This document shows, one piece after another, positions 53,772 through 64,000 of a stretch of 64,000 nucleotides of DNA. The notes under the pieces were generated by a model. It saw nothing but the letters and a program-made list of their open reading frames with translations. It did no database searches and had not been told where the DNA came from. The DNA is from Paralithodes platypus. Taxonomy: Eukaryota; Arthropoda; Malacostraca; Decapoda; Lithodidae. The position numbers and the translations under genes are program-made. The stretch covers positions 23,760,514 through 23,824,513 of the forward strand of contig CM064501.1 in the NCBI GenBank assembly GCA_032716605.1, written 5' to 3'. Each line of letters starts with the position of its first letter. Position 1 is the first letter of the stretch.

Positions 53772-55046
53772 TTTGAGCTGGGGGAATTCAAAACTCAGTT
53801 CAGTAAGGAGATCAATAATCTACAGTTGAACAAAGGGAGAATGTATGTGTCGGGAGGGAGTGAGAATGTGGAGAAGAGGGGAACAGTAAGCATGACAGTG
53901 GGGACTAAAGTAAAGAAAGAGGGTGTGTATAAGAACCCTGCTCAGATTCTATGTAAGCTATGTAACAACAAACATAAATGGAGTTTCTGTGTAAAATACC
54001 CGACAAATGAGACAAAACTAGCACAGGCGAGAAGATTGAAGCTATGTGTAGGTTGTCTAAGTGGGGAACATGGTAAGCAGGGACAATGTACTGCTACATA
54101 CTTAAGGCCCTGTCGGCACTGCAAAGGACATCACTTTGATAAGTTGTGTCCTACTGCAGATAAAGTCAAAGACGTCAAAAATGAGGGTACTACAACTGTG
54201 GCACTAGGTAGCACGCAAGACACCACTATATTGCCCACAATACAGATTCCCATGGAAGGTAATGACATTAACAAAGTTTGTCGGGTACTTCTAGATCAAG
54301 GATCTCAACGTTCCTTTATAAAGAGGTCCGTACTAGTGGGATTGAAGCACCGAATCGTAGGGGCTGAGACTCTTCGATTACAGGGCTTCACAGGGGTTAC
54401 TGATAAACAAGACTACGAGATAGCGGAGATTTCATATTTCTATCGTAAAAACCGGTACTTTATGACTTGTATCGTAGTAGACACCCTACCAGAATATGTA
54501 TCTGTGGGTGTGAAGAAGGTGGAACACGCATTACGTAGCAAAGGGGTTAACTTGTCAGATCCCATGGGAAATCAGAGAGAGGTGCATGTTCTACTTGGTG
54601 TGGATCATTATTATGAAGTAGTATACCCTGGATTTAAAAAGATGTGTGGTGTAATTTTAATCCCAACTAAATTTGGATACTGCATGAGCGGAAAGGTGCA
54701 TACTACACAGTCAAAGGTCCTGGTCGACACGGTCTCGATATATAGAGTCAATGTAACCGCGGCAGAGGAGTTGGGAAGGGAGGATTCCCAACCTAGTGAC
54801 CCTAAGATGGCTGCCGAGTTCGACCTGGAACGACTGTGGAGATTGGATCACATAGGCATTAATCCTATGGAGACTGATTATGACTCGGAAGTTGCGCTAC
54901 AAAGGTTTAACGAGTCTGTGTGCTACTGTGCCTCAGACAAGCAATATAAAGTTAGTTTACCCTGGAAGAACAGTGAGATAAGCCTGCCTACCAACTATGG
55001 TTTGGCATTAGGTCGCTTGCGCGCATTGCAGCGCGAAATTGTCTAA
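53772..55046 (+). CDS. BEL/Pao zinc-knuckle and A17 protease region
   Basis: In the same phase as gag after the single TAA. It contains a Cys/His-rich segment of the family (CKLCNNKHKWSFC, LCVGCLSGEHGKQGQC, CRHCKGHHFDKLC) followed by the aspartic protease active-site block VLLDQGSQRSFIKRSV, a DQGSQ form seen in BEL/Pao A17 peptidases. The LLGVDHYYEVV segment and the pre-RT region LERLWRLDHIGI follow. The frame stops at 55044-55046, where coding shifts by one base to the RT frame. The protease would process the polyprotein. Confidence 0.85.
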   Translation, partial: FELGEFKTQFSKEINNLQLNKGRMYVSGGSENVEKRGTVSMTVGTKVKKEGVYKNPAQILCKLCNNKHKWSFCVKYPTNETKLAQARRLKLCVGCLSGEHGKQGQCTATYLRPCRHCKGHHFDKLCPTADKVKDVKNEGTTTVALGSTQDTTILPTIQIPMEGNDINKVCRVLLDQGSQRSFIKRSVLVGLKHRIVGAETLRLQGFTGVTDKQDYEIAEISYFYRKNRYFMTCIVVDTLPEYVSVGVKKVEHALRSKGVNLSDPMGNQREVHVLLGVDHYYEVVYPGFKKMCGVILIPTKFGYCMSGKVHTTQSKVLVDTVSIYRVNVTAAEELGREDSQPSDPKMAAEFDLERLWRLDHIGINPMETDYDSEVALQRFNESVCYCASDKQYKVSLPWKNSEISLPTNYGLALGRLRALQREIV

Positions 55047-56361
55047 CGAACCGAGCACGCGCCAGGCGTATGACGATGTATTTCGGAGTTATGAGGATAG
55101 GGGCTTTATAGAGAGAGTCAATGTCAGGGAACCGTGTAAGAAGGGTAGGGTTCACTATCTGGCCCATCATGGGGTAAAGAAAGACAGCGTCACCACACCA
55201 ATACGGGTGGTGTATGACTGTTCTGCCCACCAAGGACAACAACCCAGTCTAAATGACTGCCTGTTGACAGGTCCGTCCATGGTGTCGGACCTGTCCCAAC
55301 ATCTATTGCGGTTTAGGCTGGGGAAGTATGCCTATACCAGTGACATCGAGAAGGCATTCTTGATGGTCAAGCTAAAGGAGGAAGATAGAGATGTTACCCG
55401 CTTTCTTTGGTTCGGCGATATTAGCGACTCTGAAAGTCCCATCATAATATACCGTTTTCGGGTTGTACTCTTTGGGGCCACTTGCTCGCAGTTTTTGTTA
55501 AATGCCACAATCAGAAAACATCTAGCTGACACTCATGAGGACACAAGTAAACTATCTCGCGGATTATACATTGACAATTTGCAGGGTACTAGCGATAGTC
55601 AAGATGATTTGTTGTATGCATACTGGCAAGCACGCAGATTGTTTGCGGATGCACATCTATTTCTCCGCGAGTGGGTTACTAATAGTGAAGATCTTCAGAG
55701 TTTAATACAAGTGGATGGTACGGCATCTCTTAACCAGGAAAAGTCCAGAAATTTGGGGATGATCTGGCAACCTAAACATGACATACTAACTTTTCAAACA
55801 AGGTCTTTTGCTCAGCAGACAGGAGCGCACACCAAAAGAAGTCTGTTGAGCAAAGTTGCGCAATTTTTTGATCCTTTGGGTCTAGCATTACCTGTTACCA
55901 TAAGAGCTAGGATTCTAATGCAGGAAGTTTGGAGACGTAAAATAGGATGGGATGACAGTTTGCCCGAGGACCTGAATGACCAAGGGACATTGTTGTTAAA
56001 TGAATATGCCATCCTATGTACTAAACCTATACCTCGTAAAGTGGCGGCGTTCGGTGACGTTACGTTACACACGTTTTGCGATGCTAGCGCCACGGCATAC
56101 GGGGTAGCCATATATGTTGTTACTTCATTTGGGGCACATTTAGTTACAGCCCGGGCCAAGGTAGCCCCGGTTAAAAAGGTAACTATCCCTAAAATGGAAT
56201 TGACTGCCATGCTGCTATTAGCACGTCTGGTGCAACATGTACGCGCAGCATACGAGAGCGAATTAAATATTGAAATCGTTCATGTATGGTGCGATAGCCA
56301 GGTCGCACTCAACTGGATACATAGCAAGAAGTCTCTGCCAGTTATGTGCGGAATAGGGTAG
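55039..56361 (+). CDS. BEL/Pao reverse transcriptase and RNase H
   Basis: RT motifs appear in order: TPIRVVYDCSAHQGQ, motif A YTSDIEKAFLMVKL, motif B-like VVLFGATCSQFLLNATI, and motif C LYIDNLQGT (BEL/Pao use a Y-x-D-N form here). RNase H follows: TFCDASATAYGVAIY, KMELTAMLLLARL and HVWCDSQVALNWI, carrying the expected acidic residues. The frame overlaps the previous one by 8 bp in another phase, consistent with a single-base indel near 55040. It ends at about 56340, where one base is missing from a T run relative to the following frame. The enzyme converts element RNA to DNA inside the particle. Confidence 0.9.
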   Translation: MSNEPSTRQAYDDVFRSYEDRGFIERVNVREPCKKGRVHYLAHHGVKKDSVTTPIRVVYDCSAHQGQQPSLNDCLLTGPSMVSDLSQHLLRFRLGKYAYTSDIEKAFLMVKLKEEDRDVTRFLWFGDISDSESPIIIYRFRVVLFGATCSQFLLNATIRKHLADTHEDTSKLSRGLYIDNLQGTSDSQDDLLYAYWQARRLFADAHLFLREWVTNSEDLQSLIQVDGTASLNQEKSRNLGMIWQPKHDILTFQTRSFAQQTGAHTKRSLLSKVAQFFDPLGLALPVTIRARILMQEVWRRKIGWDDSLPEDLNDQGTLLLNEYAILCTKPIPRKVAAFGDVTLHTFCDASATAYGVAIYVVTSFGAHLVTARAKVAPVKKVTIPKMELTAMLLLARLVQHVRAAYESELNIEIVHVWCDSQVALNWIHSKKSLPVMCGIG

Positions 56362-57929
56362 ATGAGATTAGAGCCCTTTTGCCAGACATTGCTTATCATT
56401 ATGTAAATACAAAGGAAAACCCTAGTGATCTCATAACTAGGGGTATAACGGCTAGCCAGTTAATGAAGTCCGAATTGTGGTGGCATGGTCCAAAGTGGCT
56501 GCTCCATGAAAGTGAATGGACGATATGGCATGCTGTTGGTGAGGGACTTCTGCCACTGGAAACAGTGGCAGTTACAGCCCAACCAAATGAGCCACCGGGT
56601 CCTATCATAAAGTGGGCAAGATTCGGTGACTATAATAAACTAGTCAGAGTTGTAGCTTGGGTGTTGCGATATGTATCCAATCTCAAGCTTAAAGTAACGG
56701 GCCAACTCTGCAACAGGGGTCACAACATTGATGCTCGTGAATTTAAAGCAGCTGAAGTAACTTTGATCAAAGGGGTTCAAATAGAAACCTTTTCCAATGA
56801 ATTAGAATCCTTGAAAAGCTCGAATAAGACATTAATGCCTAATATAGTGCGTCAACTAAGGTTGCACCTAGACAATGGCCTCATCAGGTGTGAGGGTCGC
56901 CTGAAGTGGTCGGGTGTACCAGACGGCACAAACCGACCTATACTTATGCCAACAAGACAGCACGTTACTGATCTATTGATCATACGTGCACATAGGGAAG
57001 TAAAACACTACGGGGTATGTCATATTATATCAAATTTACGTCTCACATGGTGGATACCCAGAGTTCGACAAGTAGCTCGACGCGTAGTGAGAAAGTGTGT
57101 AATATGCCAGAGACTAAAGGGTAAACCATATGCAACTGGACCAGCTCCACCCCTACCTGAATGCCGTGTAAACCACGTAGAACCTTTCCAAGCGGTAGGA
57201 TTAGATTACACAGGGGCATTGAAGACGAGGGAGAGTGAGAAGGTTTATATATTATTGTTTACCTGTGCGACATCTCGAGCGGTACACCTAGAACTATGAG
57301 ATAATATGTCTAGCGAAGAATTTATGCTGGCGTTCAGACGGTTTTGTGTCCGTCGTTCATTCCCTCAACTCATTCTTAGCGACAATGCTCCCACTTATGT
57401 CCAAGCATCAAAATATCTAAAGGATATGAGTAGTGATCCTACTATCATCACTTTTTTGGGAGAGAAGAAGTGCGAATGGAGGTTCATTCCAGTTAAGGCA
57501 CCTTGGTTTGGTGGAATGTGGGAACGATGTGTCGGCATAGTAAAGTCAGGACTAAGAGCGGTTGTAGGACGTGCTCTATTAAAGAAGAGTGAGTTGACGA
57601 CAGTCCTCACAGAGATAGAGGCAGTCGTGAATGATCGCCCGCTTACATATGTGTACACCGACCTGCAAGAACCACTACCATTAACGCCAGCTCACTTGCT
57701 ATATGGAAAACCATTGACTGCGTTTCCATCTGATTTTCAGTCCATAGTAGAGTTAGAGGATCCCTCGTTGTACTCTGCGGTAGCGGTGTCTAAGAGATAC
57801 CAGTATATATCCAGGATAATCGAGGATTTTAGGAAACGGTGGATTAGTGAATATCTGCTAGCATTGAGGGAAAGGAGTGTTACTCCCTCTGGTAGACCAA
57901 CGGCCCTACAGTTGGTGACGTTGTTTTAA
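56346..57929 (+). CDS. BEL/Pao integrase, one internal stop
   Basis: The frame begins with the RNase H/IN linker (YHYVNTKENPSDLITRG, ELWWHGPKWL). The HHCC zinc-binding domain follows (AHREVKHYGVCHIISNLR, KCVICQRLKG), then the catalytic core with Asp in AVGLDYTGAL, Asp in LSDNAPTY and Glu in GGMWERCVG, and the distal NDRPLTYVY and TPAHLLYGK segments. A TGA at 57297-57299 interrupts the core; the phase continues unchanged at 57306. A lost base in a G run near 57915 ends the frame. Integrase inserts the cDNA and makes the 5-bp duplication seen at the flanks. Confidence 0.9.
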
Positions 57930-58219
57930 TTAAAGAAGATAGTCCTCGTTTATACTGGAAATTAGGCCGCGTATTGGAGGTATACAAGGGGGCAGACTCT
58001 GTAGAGCGGGTGGCGCTATTAAAGACAGCCACTGGAACTACTGTTCGTCCTATCGCACGTTTGTACGCTTTGGAGCTCGATTCCGCATTACAATCTGAGG
58101 CTCCACCTGTTATTGCTGGGTCCGAGGATTCTCAAAGGAACGACTCACCTCATACTGATGGTGATCATTCTCGGACCGGGACGCTGCTGGCGCCGTCGAC
58201 TTGTGGCGTCAGAAGATAG
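57930..58219 (+). CDS. BEL/Pao integrase C-terminal domain
   Basis: In a shifted frame after 57929, DVVLIKEDSPRLYWKLGRV then TTVRPIARLYALEL forms the DUF5641-type C-terminal module common in BEL/Pao integrases ('GD.V.......P...W.LGRV...R P...L'). It ends at a stop before the 3' LTR. Confidence 0.8.
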
Positions 58220-58273
58220 CCTCTGGGCAACTTTAGGTTTAAGGCGGGGTTCAGGTCTTTTTTGTGGGGGGAG

Positions 58274-59078
58274 TGTATCGTATAAATACGATAGAATATG
58301 ACTCTTTTGTGATCTTGTATGTCTCTGTGACGTCACGATCTCTCCTACAGCACGATGTAGGACGAGTAGATCGTATATTATAAGATTGTAAATAAGTTAA
58401 GTTATAAAAGGCCTAATATGCTATTAAGCAATATTGCCATGGTCTTATGTAGTATATATGAATTTATCGTATATATTAATATAATTTATCGTATAGAGCA
58501 ACCTAAATGCGGTACGATAATTTGGGCTCCTGGCGGTTTGTCAAGGCAGCAAGGTGTGCTTTTGAGGTACGTCAGAGCCTTCACAAACACCAACCAGTTA
58601 ACATCTAATTTTCCGCCCTCAGTTGATCGTGCTTTTGTGCCTCTAATCACAATACACATACAGCAATACACACACAACTACACCATCACGACGCTCTCAT
58701 CGACATCATGACTGACTGATAGATAAGCATAAATTATAATAATCATGTCCATTCCCATGTAATCATTTATTCTTTCTTTAACTTGACTCGTGTCTTGGGA
58801 CCGAAGTCTCGTTCCCCATTGTCCACCGCCATATTGGGTAAAACGTTCTCCCTTGCCTCATTGCCACGTGGAACTATTGGTGAGTTAATTCCTGGCTAAT
58901 ATTAACCCTTATAACCTTACCCTATAATTATATACATTTATTATGTGAGACCTTTGGATATAAATTAGCTTGTTTCAGATTGAATTCAATTTAGATATAG
59001 AGTAGTTTTTATTTAGATTGATTTGATTTGATTCATTATAGCTTAGTAATATTTAACTTCCATTGATAGTTTACCACA
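58274..59078 (+). repeat. BEL/Pao 3' LTR
   Basis: It starts TGTATCGTATAAATACGATA and ends TTTACCACA. It is nearly identical to the 5' LTR (differences such as ACGATGTAGG vs ACGACGTAGG, and one CA insertion in the CACACA run near 58673). TATA-like TATAAAAG at 58403-58410. Confidence 0.95.
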
Positions 59079-59083
59079 ACGAG

Positions 59084-59606
59084 AGCTTTAGCCAGAGAGT
59101 TAAGAATTCAGAAGAATCAAAGTTGGGAACACGAGAGAAAACAGATTGTTGCGCACATAATTATACGCAACATCCACTTTTGGTTTGAAACTTAGGATAG
59201 CGATAGAAGATCAAGGTTGACAGAGGAGAAGTGGTGTTCCACAGGGTGGAAGCTAGTGGAAAAGCCACGAATGTTGAAAACATTAATAGTAAGAGTAGAA
59301 GGAAGTGGTCCAGAGCATTTTAACGAGTCGTTTCCAGGGGCCAGATCAATGGGGGTATTTCTAGTCCAGAGTCATTACCTCTCCTATTATCGAATCTGTG
59401 GCACAGACTTTATTTTCCTAGAGGATCAGGTCATTACTACTGACCTGGGCTATTATTGCCGTCCCCTTAATCTTGGACCAGACCTTATCCAATTCCTTGG
59501 TGATCTGGGAAGTCCTTGCACCTGCGAGGCTCTTCACCTTTCTCACATCTCGGCGGAACTTAACAACGTGAGACTCTTGGCCTTTGACCTGAGAATGCCC
59601 AATCAA
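59084..59606 (-). pseudogene. Older LINE, ORF N-terminus and start of endonuclease
   Basis: The minus strand from 59606 reads FRRDVRKVKSLAGARTSQITKELDKVWSKIKG, then GLEIPPLIWPLETTR, NALDHFLLLL, and an endonuclease start-like LASTLWNTTSPLS with KSGCCV. It continues across the BEL/Pao element to 51748 in the same orientation. Stops and frameshifts are present. Confidence 0.65.
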
Positions 59607-59837
59607 ATGTTTGTTGTCTTTTTGTCACTAACAAGACCAAACCTGCTTGACATGTTAAGTTTGGTCCCTTTCTTGTTTAAATGATGCATAGTAGGCTTAA
59701 CATTTATCTGCCCACTCTGCACTTGACTATCCTATTTGCCTCTGTTCTGTGAGGACTTATGGAAGTAATACTGACTTTAGACATGGTCTAGAGGACTGAA
59801 TCTATTTGAGGTGTTAACCTCATATTCCTGTCTGTGT

Positions 59838-59877
<40 letters not shown>

Positions 59878-60984
59878 GGGGCCTTTCTCCAGGCGTAGCG
59901 AGGGTCACTAGCACTAGCTGTAGCAGGAATTGAAGTCTCTTCCGTAGTTCCTGCTTCAACTGTTACCTTCTTGACTAGTACTGGTACTACATTCTAATTT
60001 TGCTTATTTCCACCTGCATGACTTGTGCTGGTGTTTGAAGGAACAGCTGCCACTCTCAAATTAGCTTCACTTCTAATGCTATCTGAAATAACGAGGGAAG
60101 AGGGTGGAAACACAACACCACCAAGAACCAACATTACCACCCTTGCCACCACACCCCCGAGGAAGGAAGTCCCAAGCACCACACCACCACCAGAGTATGC
60201 CCGAGTCGCCTCCATCACACCCGCACTTCCCCCAACACCCGGAAAGGACATCATATTCACAATCAGGAATCTGGGCAGTGACATGAACAAGAAGGACTGG
60301 AAGGAAGGGAAAGCAAGCAAGACTTTGCATAAGTCATACACCACTACGCACCCTTCTTGCTCCAAGCCACACCACCGCCGTGACAGGGAAAATCAGATGG
60401 GCTACCCCAGCTGCCCCAGGCCCTCCTCCCAGCACATGCGCTCTTCTTGCACTGAGAAGGAGCACCTGGAGAAACGCCGCCATTGGTAAGACTATGCCAC
60501 ACAAGTAAAGATCTATTCAGTTGGAAAGCTCCTAAAAACACACTTCACTGGAATGTTTTTTTAGAGCTGGAAGATTTGGGCTAGTACTAAGCACACTATT
60601 AAAGCACTGGCAAATAAAGCTTTGTTTAGGATTTTTAAATCTTGGCTCTACAAAGGAATAATTATTGAATCACCATGGTGGCCACTCAATATTAATTCTT
60701 CCCCTCGATCATCAGGAATTACTGTCACTAAAGAAAGCTGTACTGACATGCGTTTTAATGGTAGTAAATCAAACTGAGAGTAAGACTTGTTAGAAGTTCA
60801 CGTACTGGCAATTGGCTTCTTTCTAAGATTGGGCTCGCGAGATACAGTAGCACTGAGCATAACGGCACCATAGAGTCCTTACGATACGCTGTCCCAGGCA
60901 CTGGCAATACGACGCTGTCCCAGGCACTGGCAATAAGACACGCATGCATAAAAGGCCCAAATACATCCCATCCAAAGTCCCTGA
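59607..60984. other. No certain gene; T38 run at 59839
   Basis: T38 at 59839-59876 could be a reversed poly(A) tail. The plus-strand frame 60025-60489 is Thr/Pro-rich and ends in a Cys/His-containing segment (SCPRPSSQHMRSSCTEKEH) vaguely like decayed zinc knuckles of a LINE ORF1; I do not trust it. A 25-bp word (CTGTCCCAGGCACTGGCAAT) is tandemly doubled near 60889-60935. Confidence 0.4.
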
Positions 60985-61275
60985 AATACTCTTATAAAGG
61001 TTAGGACAGTTAAGAGAAATTGCATACCAACCCTCTTACGTTAGACCGATGATACGATATGTATAGCACTGGCAGAACAGACTCGTATTCATTTAAGACC
61101 CCAAACCCAAGAGTACTGTAAGGTTCTTAATTAATGACTCTTATAATGGTCAGGATAGTTGAGAGAGACAGTATAACACCGGTACAACTTATCCTCACGT
61201 TAATCCGATGACATGTTACGTATAACACTGGTAGAACATAACGTATTCATTTAAGACTCCAAACCCAAGAGTTCT
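60985..61275 (+). repeat. Diverged tandem repeat, period about 148 bp
   Basis: Two units share CTCTTATAA(A/T)GGT(T/C)AGGA, ATTCATTTAAGAC(C/T)CCAAACCC and AAGAGT. The second unit runs into the start of the long direct repeat at 61171. Confidence 0.65.
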
Positions 61276-61969
61276 ACAACATCTTCCATCCTGCTGTCAA
61301 AACCACGCGACAGGACCACCACCACGGCCCATGAACCTCGTCCAAAGTGCCACGGAAATGCTTAGTGGCAAAACCGGAACTGCATAGTGTCATCCCCTTG
61401 GAACTTATTGTGGATCGTCGATCGTGCTAGGAAACTTGTATATATACCTATTCATGTCTAACTAACTCTGTATAATATTATAGTTACATTGGATAAGATA
61501 CTCTATGTTTGTACTCTGTATTATATTTATCCTCTATTAGCGTTGTGCATGTGTTCATGTGGTTTCAACTTCTCCAGTCGAGTAAGAACCTACCTATATA
61601 GTCCAGTTAACTCCAGCAAAAACCCGGCATAACACTATCTATTACCTTTTTTAACTCTTCTATTTCTTTTCTTCTTTCAGAATCTTTGTTCTTTAGAATT
61701 GTATTTTCTGTGTATCTTTGCTTTAATTGTTCCTTAATCCCAGTTACCTCCTTCATGAGTTTGCTTTCTATCTCACAAAAGAGACAGAGACTATCATGGT
61801 GGATGCTGGCAAATGCACCATCTTTGAAGTCAATGCACCACTTTAGCTTCTTGCACTTAGCGCAAGTTGCTTTGAGTTTTGAAGTACCAGTAGCTGACAT
61901 GGTTTTAAAAAAATCTAACAGTTCAATTACTTTGTAAAAGCTTCTAACTTCAAGGAAAACTAATGACCA
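61171..61969. repeat. Long direct repeat, copy 1
   Basis: 799 bp nearly identical to 63202-64000 at a constant offset of 2031 bp; only a few substitutions, for example around 61310-61330. The second copy runs off the window. Confidence 0.95.
61607..61900 (-). CDS. LINE ORF1-like start, zinc module and coiled coil, copy 1
   Basis: The minus-strand frame from ATG at 61900 encodes 97 residues. It has a Cys-rich module (TCAKCKKLKWC, LCLFC) and then a heptad-rich helix (LMKEVTGIKEQLKQRYTE to ELKKVIDSV). This is the layout seen at the ORF1 start of the CR1-like LINEs above (paired cysteines then coiled coil), so it is probably the truncated ORF1 of another LINE family. It stops at MPGFCWS without an esterase or RNA-binding domain. 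Confidence 0.5.
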   Translation of the reverse strand: MSATGTSKLKATCAKCKKLKWCIDFKDGAFASIHHDSLCLFCEIESKLMKEVTGIKEQLKQRYTENTILKNKDSERRKEIEELKKVIDSVMPGFCWS

Positions 61970-62358
61970 ATACAATGTTATAAATGTGAGAATTCAAGAG
62001 TAAACAAAGTGAAATTTACCTATAAACTCACAAGAGTTAACTTACTTTTATTGGTTGATAGGGATAGATAGCTCAATGATAGTGGTAGGAATAGATGGAA
62101 GATATAGTGGCCACTAATATATAAGAATTATTATTATTATTATTATTATAGAAGCTGTCTAAGCCTCCCAACAGGGTGCAGATACACCTATAAAAGATGA
62201 ATCCCCACAAAATACCCGTAAGTACTGGAGAGAGACTAAGACAACTAAGAAAAAGGAAAAGGGCTACAGTAGTTAGAGAGCCCAGAAGAAAAGATCAGTT
62301 TGTCAATTAAAACACCATTCTAAAAAGAATAAAAGCAAATCATGAATAAAACAAAAAA
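61970..62358 (-). other. Probable LINE 3' region with (ATT)n
   Basis: Between the RT tail and copy 1 of the ORF1-like segment. (ATT)n at 62126-62150 could be the terminal microsatellite of the LINE whose RT lies at 62359-63180. No gene. Confidence 0.45.
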
Positions 62359-63180
62359 TTACTGCTGTAATAAAACATTAACTCTGGACTTAAAAGCTGA
62401 GATATGGGTTGACTGTACAACCTCGTTTGGCAAATGATTCCAAAAGGGAATCATTGAAGGAATAAAACACCGAGAAAACTGAGATGTAGAAACATTAATT
62501 GGAGTCATGGCAAGGTCATTAAAACTCCTCGTAAATCTTGTTGCGCGAATTGGAATAAAAGGTTCTGGTAAAACACTATGCAATGTATGCTGAGTATTGT
62601 TAACATTTTGAAATAAAAGACTAAGGGCACCAACCCGACGCCGATGATGAAGATCAAGAGATAGAGCAGGGAGAATACATTTAATAGAATTAAGACCTTT
62701 ATCAAGCAATTTCAAATGACAGTCAGCAGCCGAGTTCCAAACAGGAGAGCAATACTCAAAATGAGGCAAAATAAAAGCATAAAAAGATTTTATGACTGTG
62801 GTTTCACAAGCGAATGTTTTGTAACACTTGCGAAGTAAACCAATCTTTTGAGCAATAGTAGAAGACAAGGAACGAATATTATGCTTCTCAAATGTCAACT
62901 TAGGATCGAGAGTCACTCCAAGCAAACGCAAACCTGACACATCCTCAATTTGTTCACCAGAAACATGCAAACAAGGATGAGGAGGAGCCAAAGTACGTGA
63001 TCTACTGATTATCATGGAGTGCGTTTTCTTAGCATTAAGCTTCATACCCCAAAGTTCACACCAAGAGGTAATCTTAGCCAAGTCCCTGTTAAGAGATGCT
63101 GCAACTTCGATTCTACTCTCTGGAGATGGAATTGATGAGTATAAAGTTATGTCATCGGCATAAGAAACTAGTTTATTTTC
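62359..63180 (-). pseudogene. LINE reverse-transcriptase C-terminal half
   Basis: The minus strand starts with the catalytic motif SYADDITLYSS (about 63150-63175). Then come ITSWCELWGMKLNAKKTHSM, GLRLLGVTLDPKLTFEKH, a thumb/C-terminal region (LPHFEYCSPVWNSAADCHLKLLD, LHHRRRVGALSLLFQ) and a closing PFWNHLPNEVVQ, FKSRVNVLL. This is the second half of a CR1/Jockey-group RT. Everything 5' of YADD is missing: the sequence switches at about 63185 to the long direct repeat. So an internal deletion has joined the ORF1 end to the RT. It is non-functional. Confidence 0.8.
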
Positions 63181-63201
63181 AAGCTAACACCGGTATACAC
63201 C

Positions 63202-64000
63202 GTATAACACCGGTACAACTTATCCTCACGTTAATCCGATGACATGTTACGTATAACACTGGTAGAACATAACGTATTCATTTAAGACTCCAAACCCAAG
63301 AGTTCTACAACATCTTCCATCCTGCTGTCAACACCACGCGACAGGACCACCTCCACGGCCTATGAACCTCGTCCAAAGTGCCACGGAAATGCTTAGTGGC
63401 AAAACCGGAACTGCATAGTGTCATCCCCTTGGAACTTATTGTGGATCGTCGATCGTGCTAGGAAACTTGTATATATACCTATTCATGTCTAACTAACTCT
63501 GTATAATATTATAGTTACATTGGATAAGATACTCTATGTTTGTACTCTGTATTATATTTATCCTCTATTAGCGTTGTGCATGTGTTCATGTGGTTTCAAC
63601 TTCTCCAGTCGAGTAAGAACCTACCTATATAGTCCAGTTAACTCCAGCAAAAACCCGGCATAACACTATCTATTACCTTTTTTAACTCTTCTATTTCTTT
63701 TCTTCTTTCAGAATCTTTGTTCTTTAGAATTGTATTTTCTGTGTATCTTTGCTTTAATTGTTCCTTAATCCCAGTTACCTCCTTCATGAGTTTGCTTTCT
63801 ATCTCACAAAAGAGACAGAGACTATCATGGTGGATGCTGGCAAATGCACCATCTTTGAAGTCAATGCACCACTTTAGCTTCTTGCACTTAGCGCAAGTTG
63901 CTTTGAGTTTTGAAGTACCAGTAGCTGACATGGTTTTAAAAAAATCTAACAGTTCAATTACTTTGTAAAAGCTTCTAACTTCAAGGAAAACTAATGACCA
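63202..64000. repeat. Long direct repeat, copy 2, continues past the window
   Basis: Matches 61171-61969 with constant 2031-bp offset up to the last base of the window. Confidence 0.95.
63638..63931 (-). CDS. LINE ORF1-like start, copy 2
   Basis: Same 97-residue protein as at 61607-61900, with no residue change. It lies upstream (on the minus strand) of the RT half at 62359-63180, so this pair may be the two ends of one internally deleted LINE. Confidence 0.5.
   Translation of the reverse strand: MSATGTSKLKATCAKCKKLKWCIDFKDGAFASIHHDSLCLFCEIESKLMKEVTGIKEQLKQRYTENTILKNKDSERRKEIEELKKVIDSVMPGFCWS

Larger units (their letters stand above)
51749..59078 (+). mobile_element. BEL/Pao LTR retrotransposon, young, 7.3 kb
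   Basis: Two LTRs of about 805 bp (51749-52554 and 58274-59078) differ at only a few sites outside their first 40 bp. Target duplication ACGAG at 51744-51748 and 59079-59083. The internal region codes gag, an A17-type protease, RT, RNase H and integrase in BEL/Pao order. It interrupts the endonuclease of an older LINE. Coding is broken by two stops and about three frameshifts. Confidence 0.95.

Noticed and set aside
60025..60489. Thr/Pro-rich protein-coding gene
   Set aside because: Low-complexity composition and no recognisable domain beyond a doubtful Cys/His segment.

Overview
The window looks like intergenic DNA from a large, repeat-rich invertebrate genome. An arthropod, most likely a crustacean, fits best: CR1-like LINEs with an SGNH-esterase ORF1, Penelope-like, BEL/Pao and Ty3/gypsy retroelements, many TTAA-flanked piggyBac-type miniature elements, and abundant (CT)n, (TA)n, (GATA)n and (AAT)n microsatellites. 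I found no host protein-coding gene. Every protein domain I recognise belongs to a mobile element. The species assignment is inference.

Layout. 0-9 kb: a CT-rich duplicated block, a dispersed 100-150 bp repeat, several TTAA-flanked miniature elements, a candidate first exon of a piggyBac-like transposase beside a matching terminus (3.69-4.22 kb), a LINE relic and a tRNA-derived SINE. 9-15.4 kb: a degraded Ty3/gypsy element on the minus strand (gag, protease, RT, RNase H, integrase) split by a SINE and by a miniature element that sits just after the protease active site. 15.4-21.1 kb: a decayed full-length CR1-like LINE (copy A), itself cut by a TTAA miniature element with a clean target duplication. 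21-34 kb: more miniature elements, a piggyBac-type cysteine-rich C-terminus, a recurring ACTAGTACT motif field, and a miniature element whose internal 24-bp unit has expanded to about 19 copies. 34.3-47.1 kb: two Penelope-like elements head to head, each carrying a CR1-like LINE inserted at the same base of its GIY-YIG domain (copies B and C). 47.5-49.4 kb: a TTAA-flanked inverted-repeat element packed with palindromes. 50-59.6 kb: an older LINE on the minus strand interrupted by a young BEL/Pao element with about 0.8-kb near-identical LTRs and an ACGAG duplication. 59.6-64 kb: another LINE family in a direct duplication with a 2,031-bp offset that runs off the window.

The two most interesting structures are these. 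(1) Several miniature-element subfamilies share one end architecture: two copies of a subfamily-specific, mostly palindromic motif spaced 44-45 bp apart, the outer one ending about 31-33 bp from the TTAA. The motif sequence differs between subfamilies while the spacing is kept. (2) The Penelope::CR1 composite was duplicated as an inverted dimer. One arm fuses the Penelope RT to the CR1 endonuclease in frame, and each arm also carries a hammerhead-ribozyme-like motif.

Most lesions in the young elements are single-base changes in homopolymer runs, so some may be assembly errors. All calls come from reading the sequence and family knowledge; no search was run.
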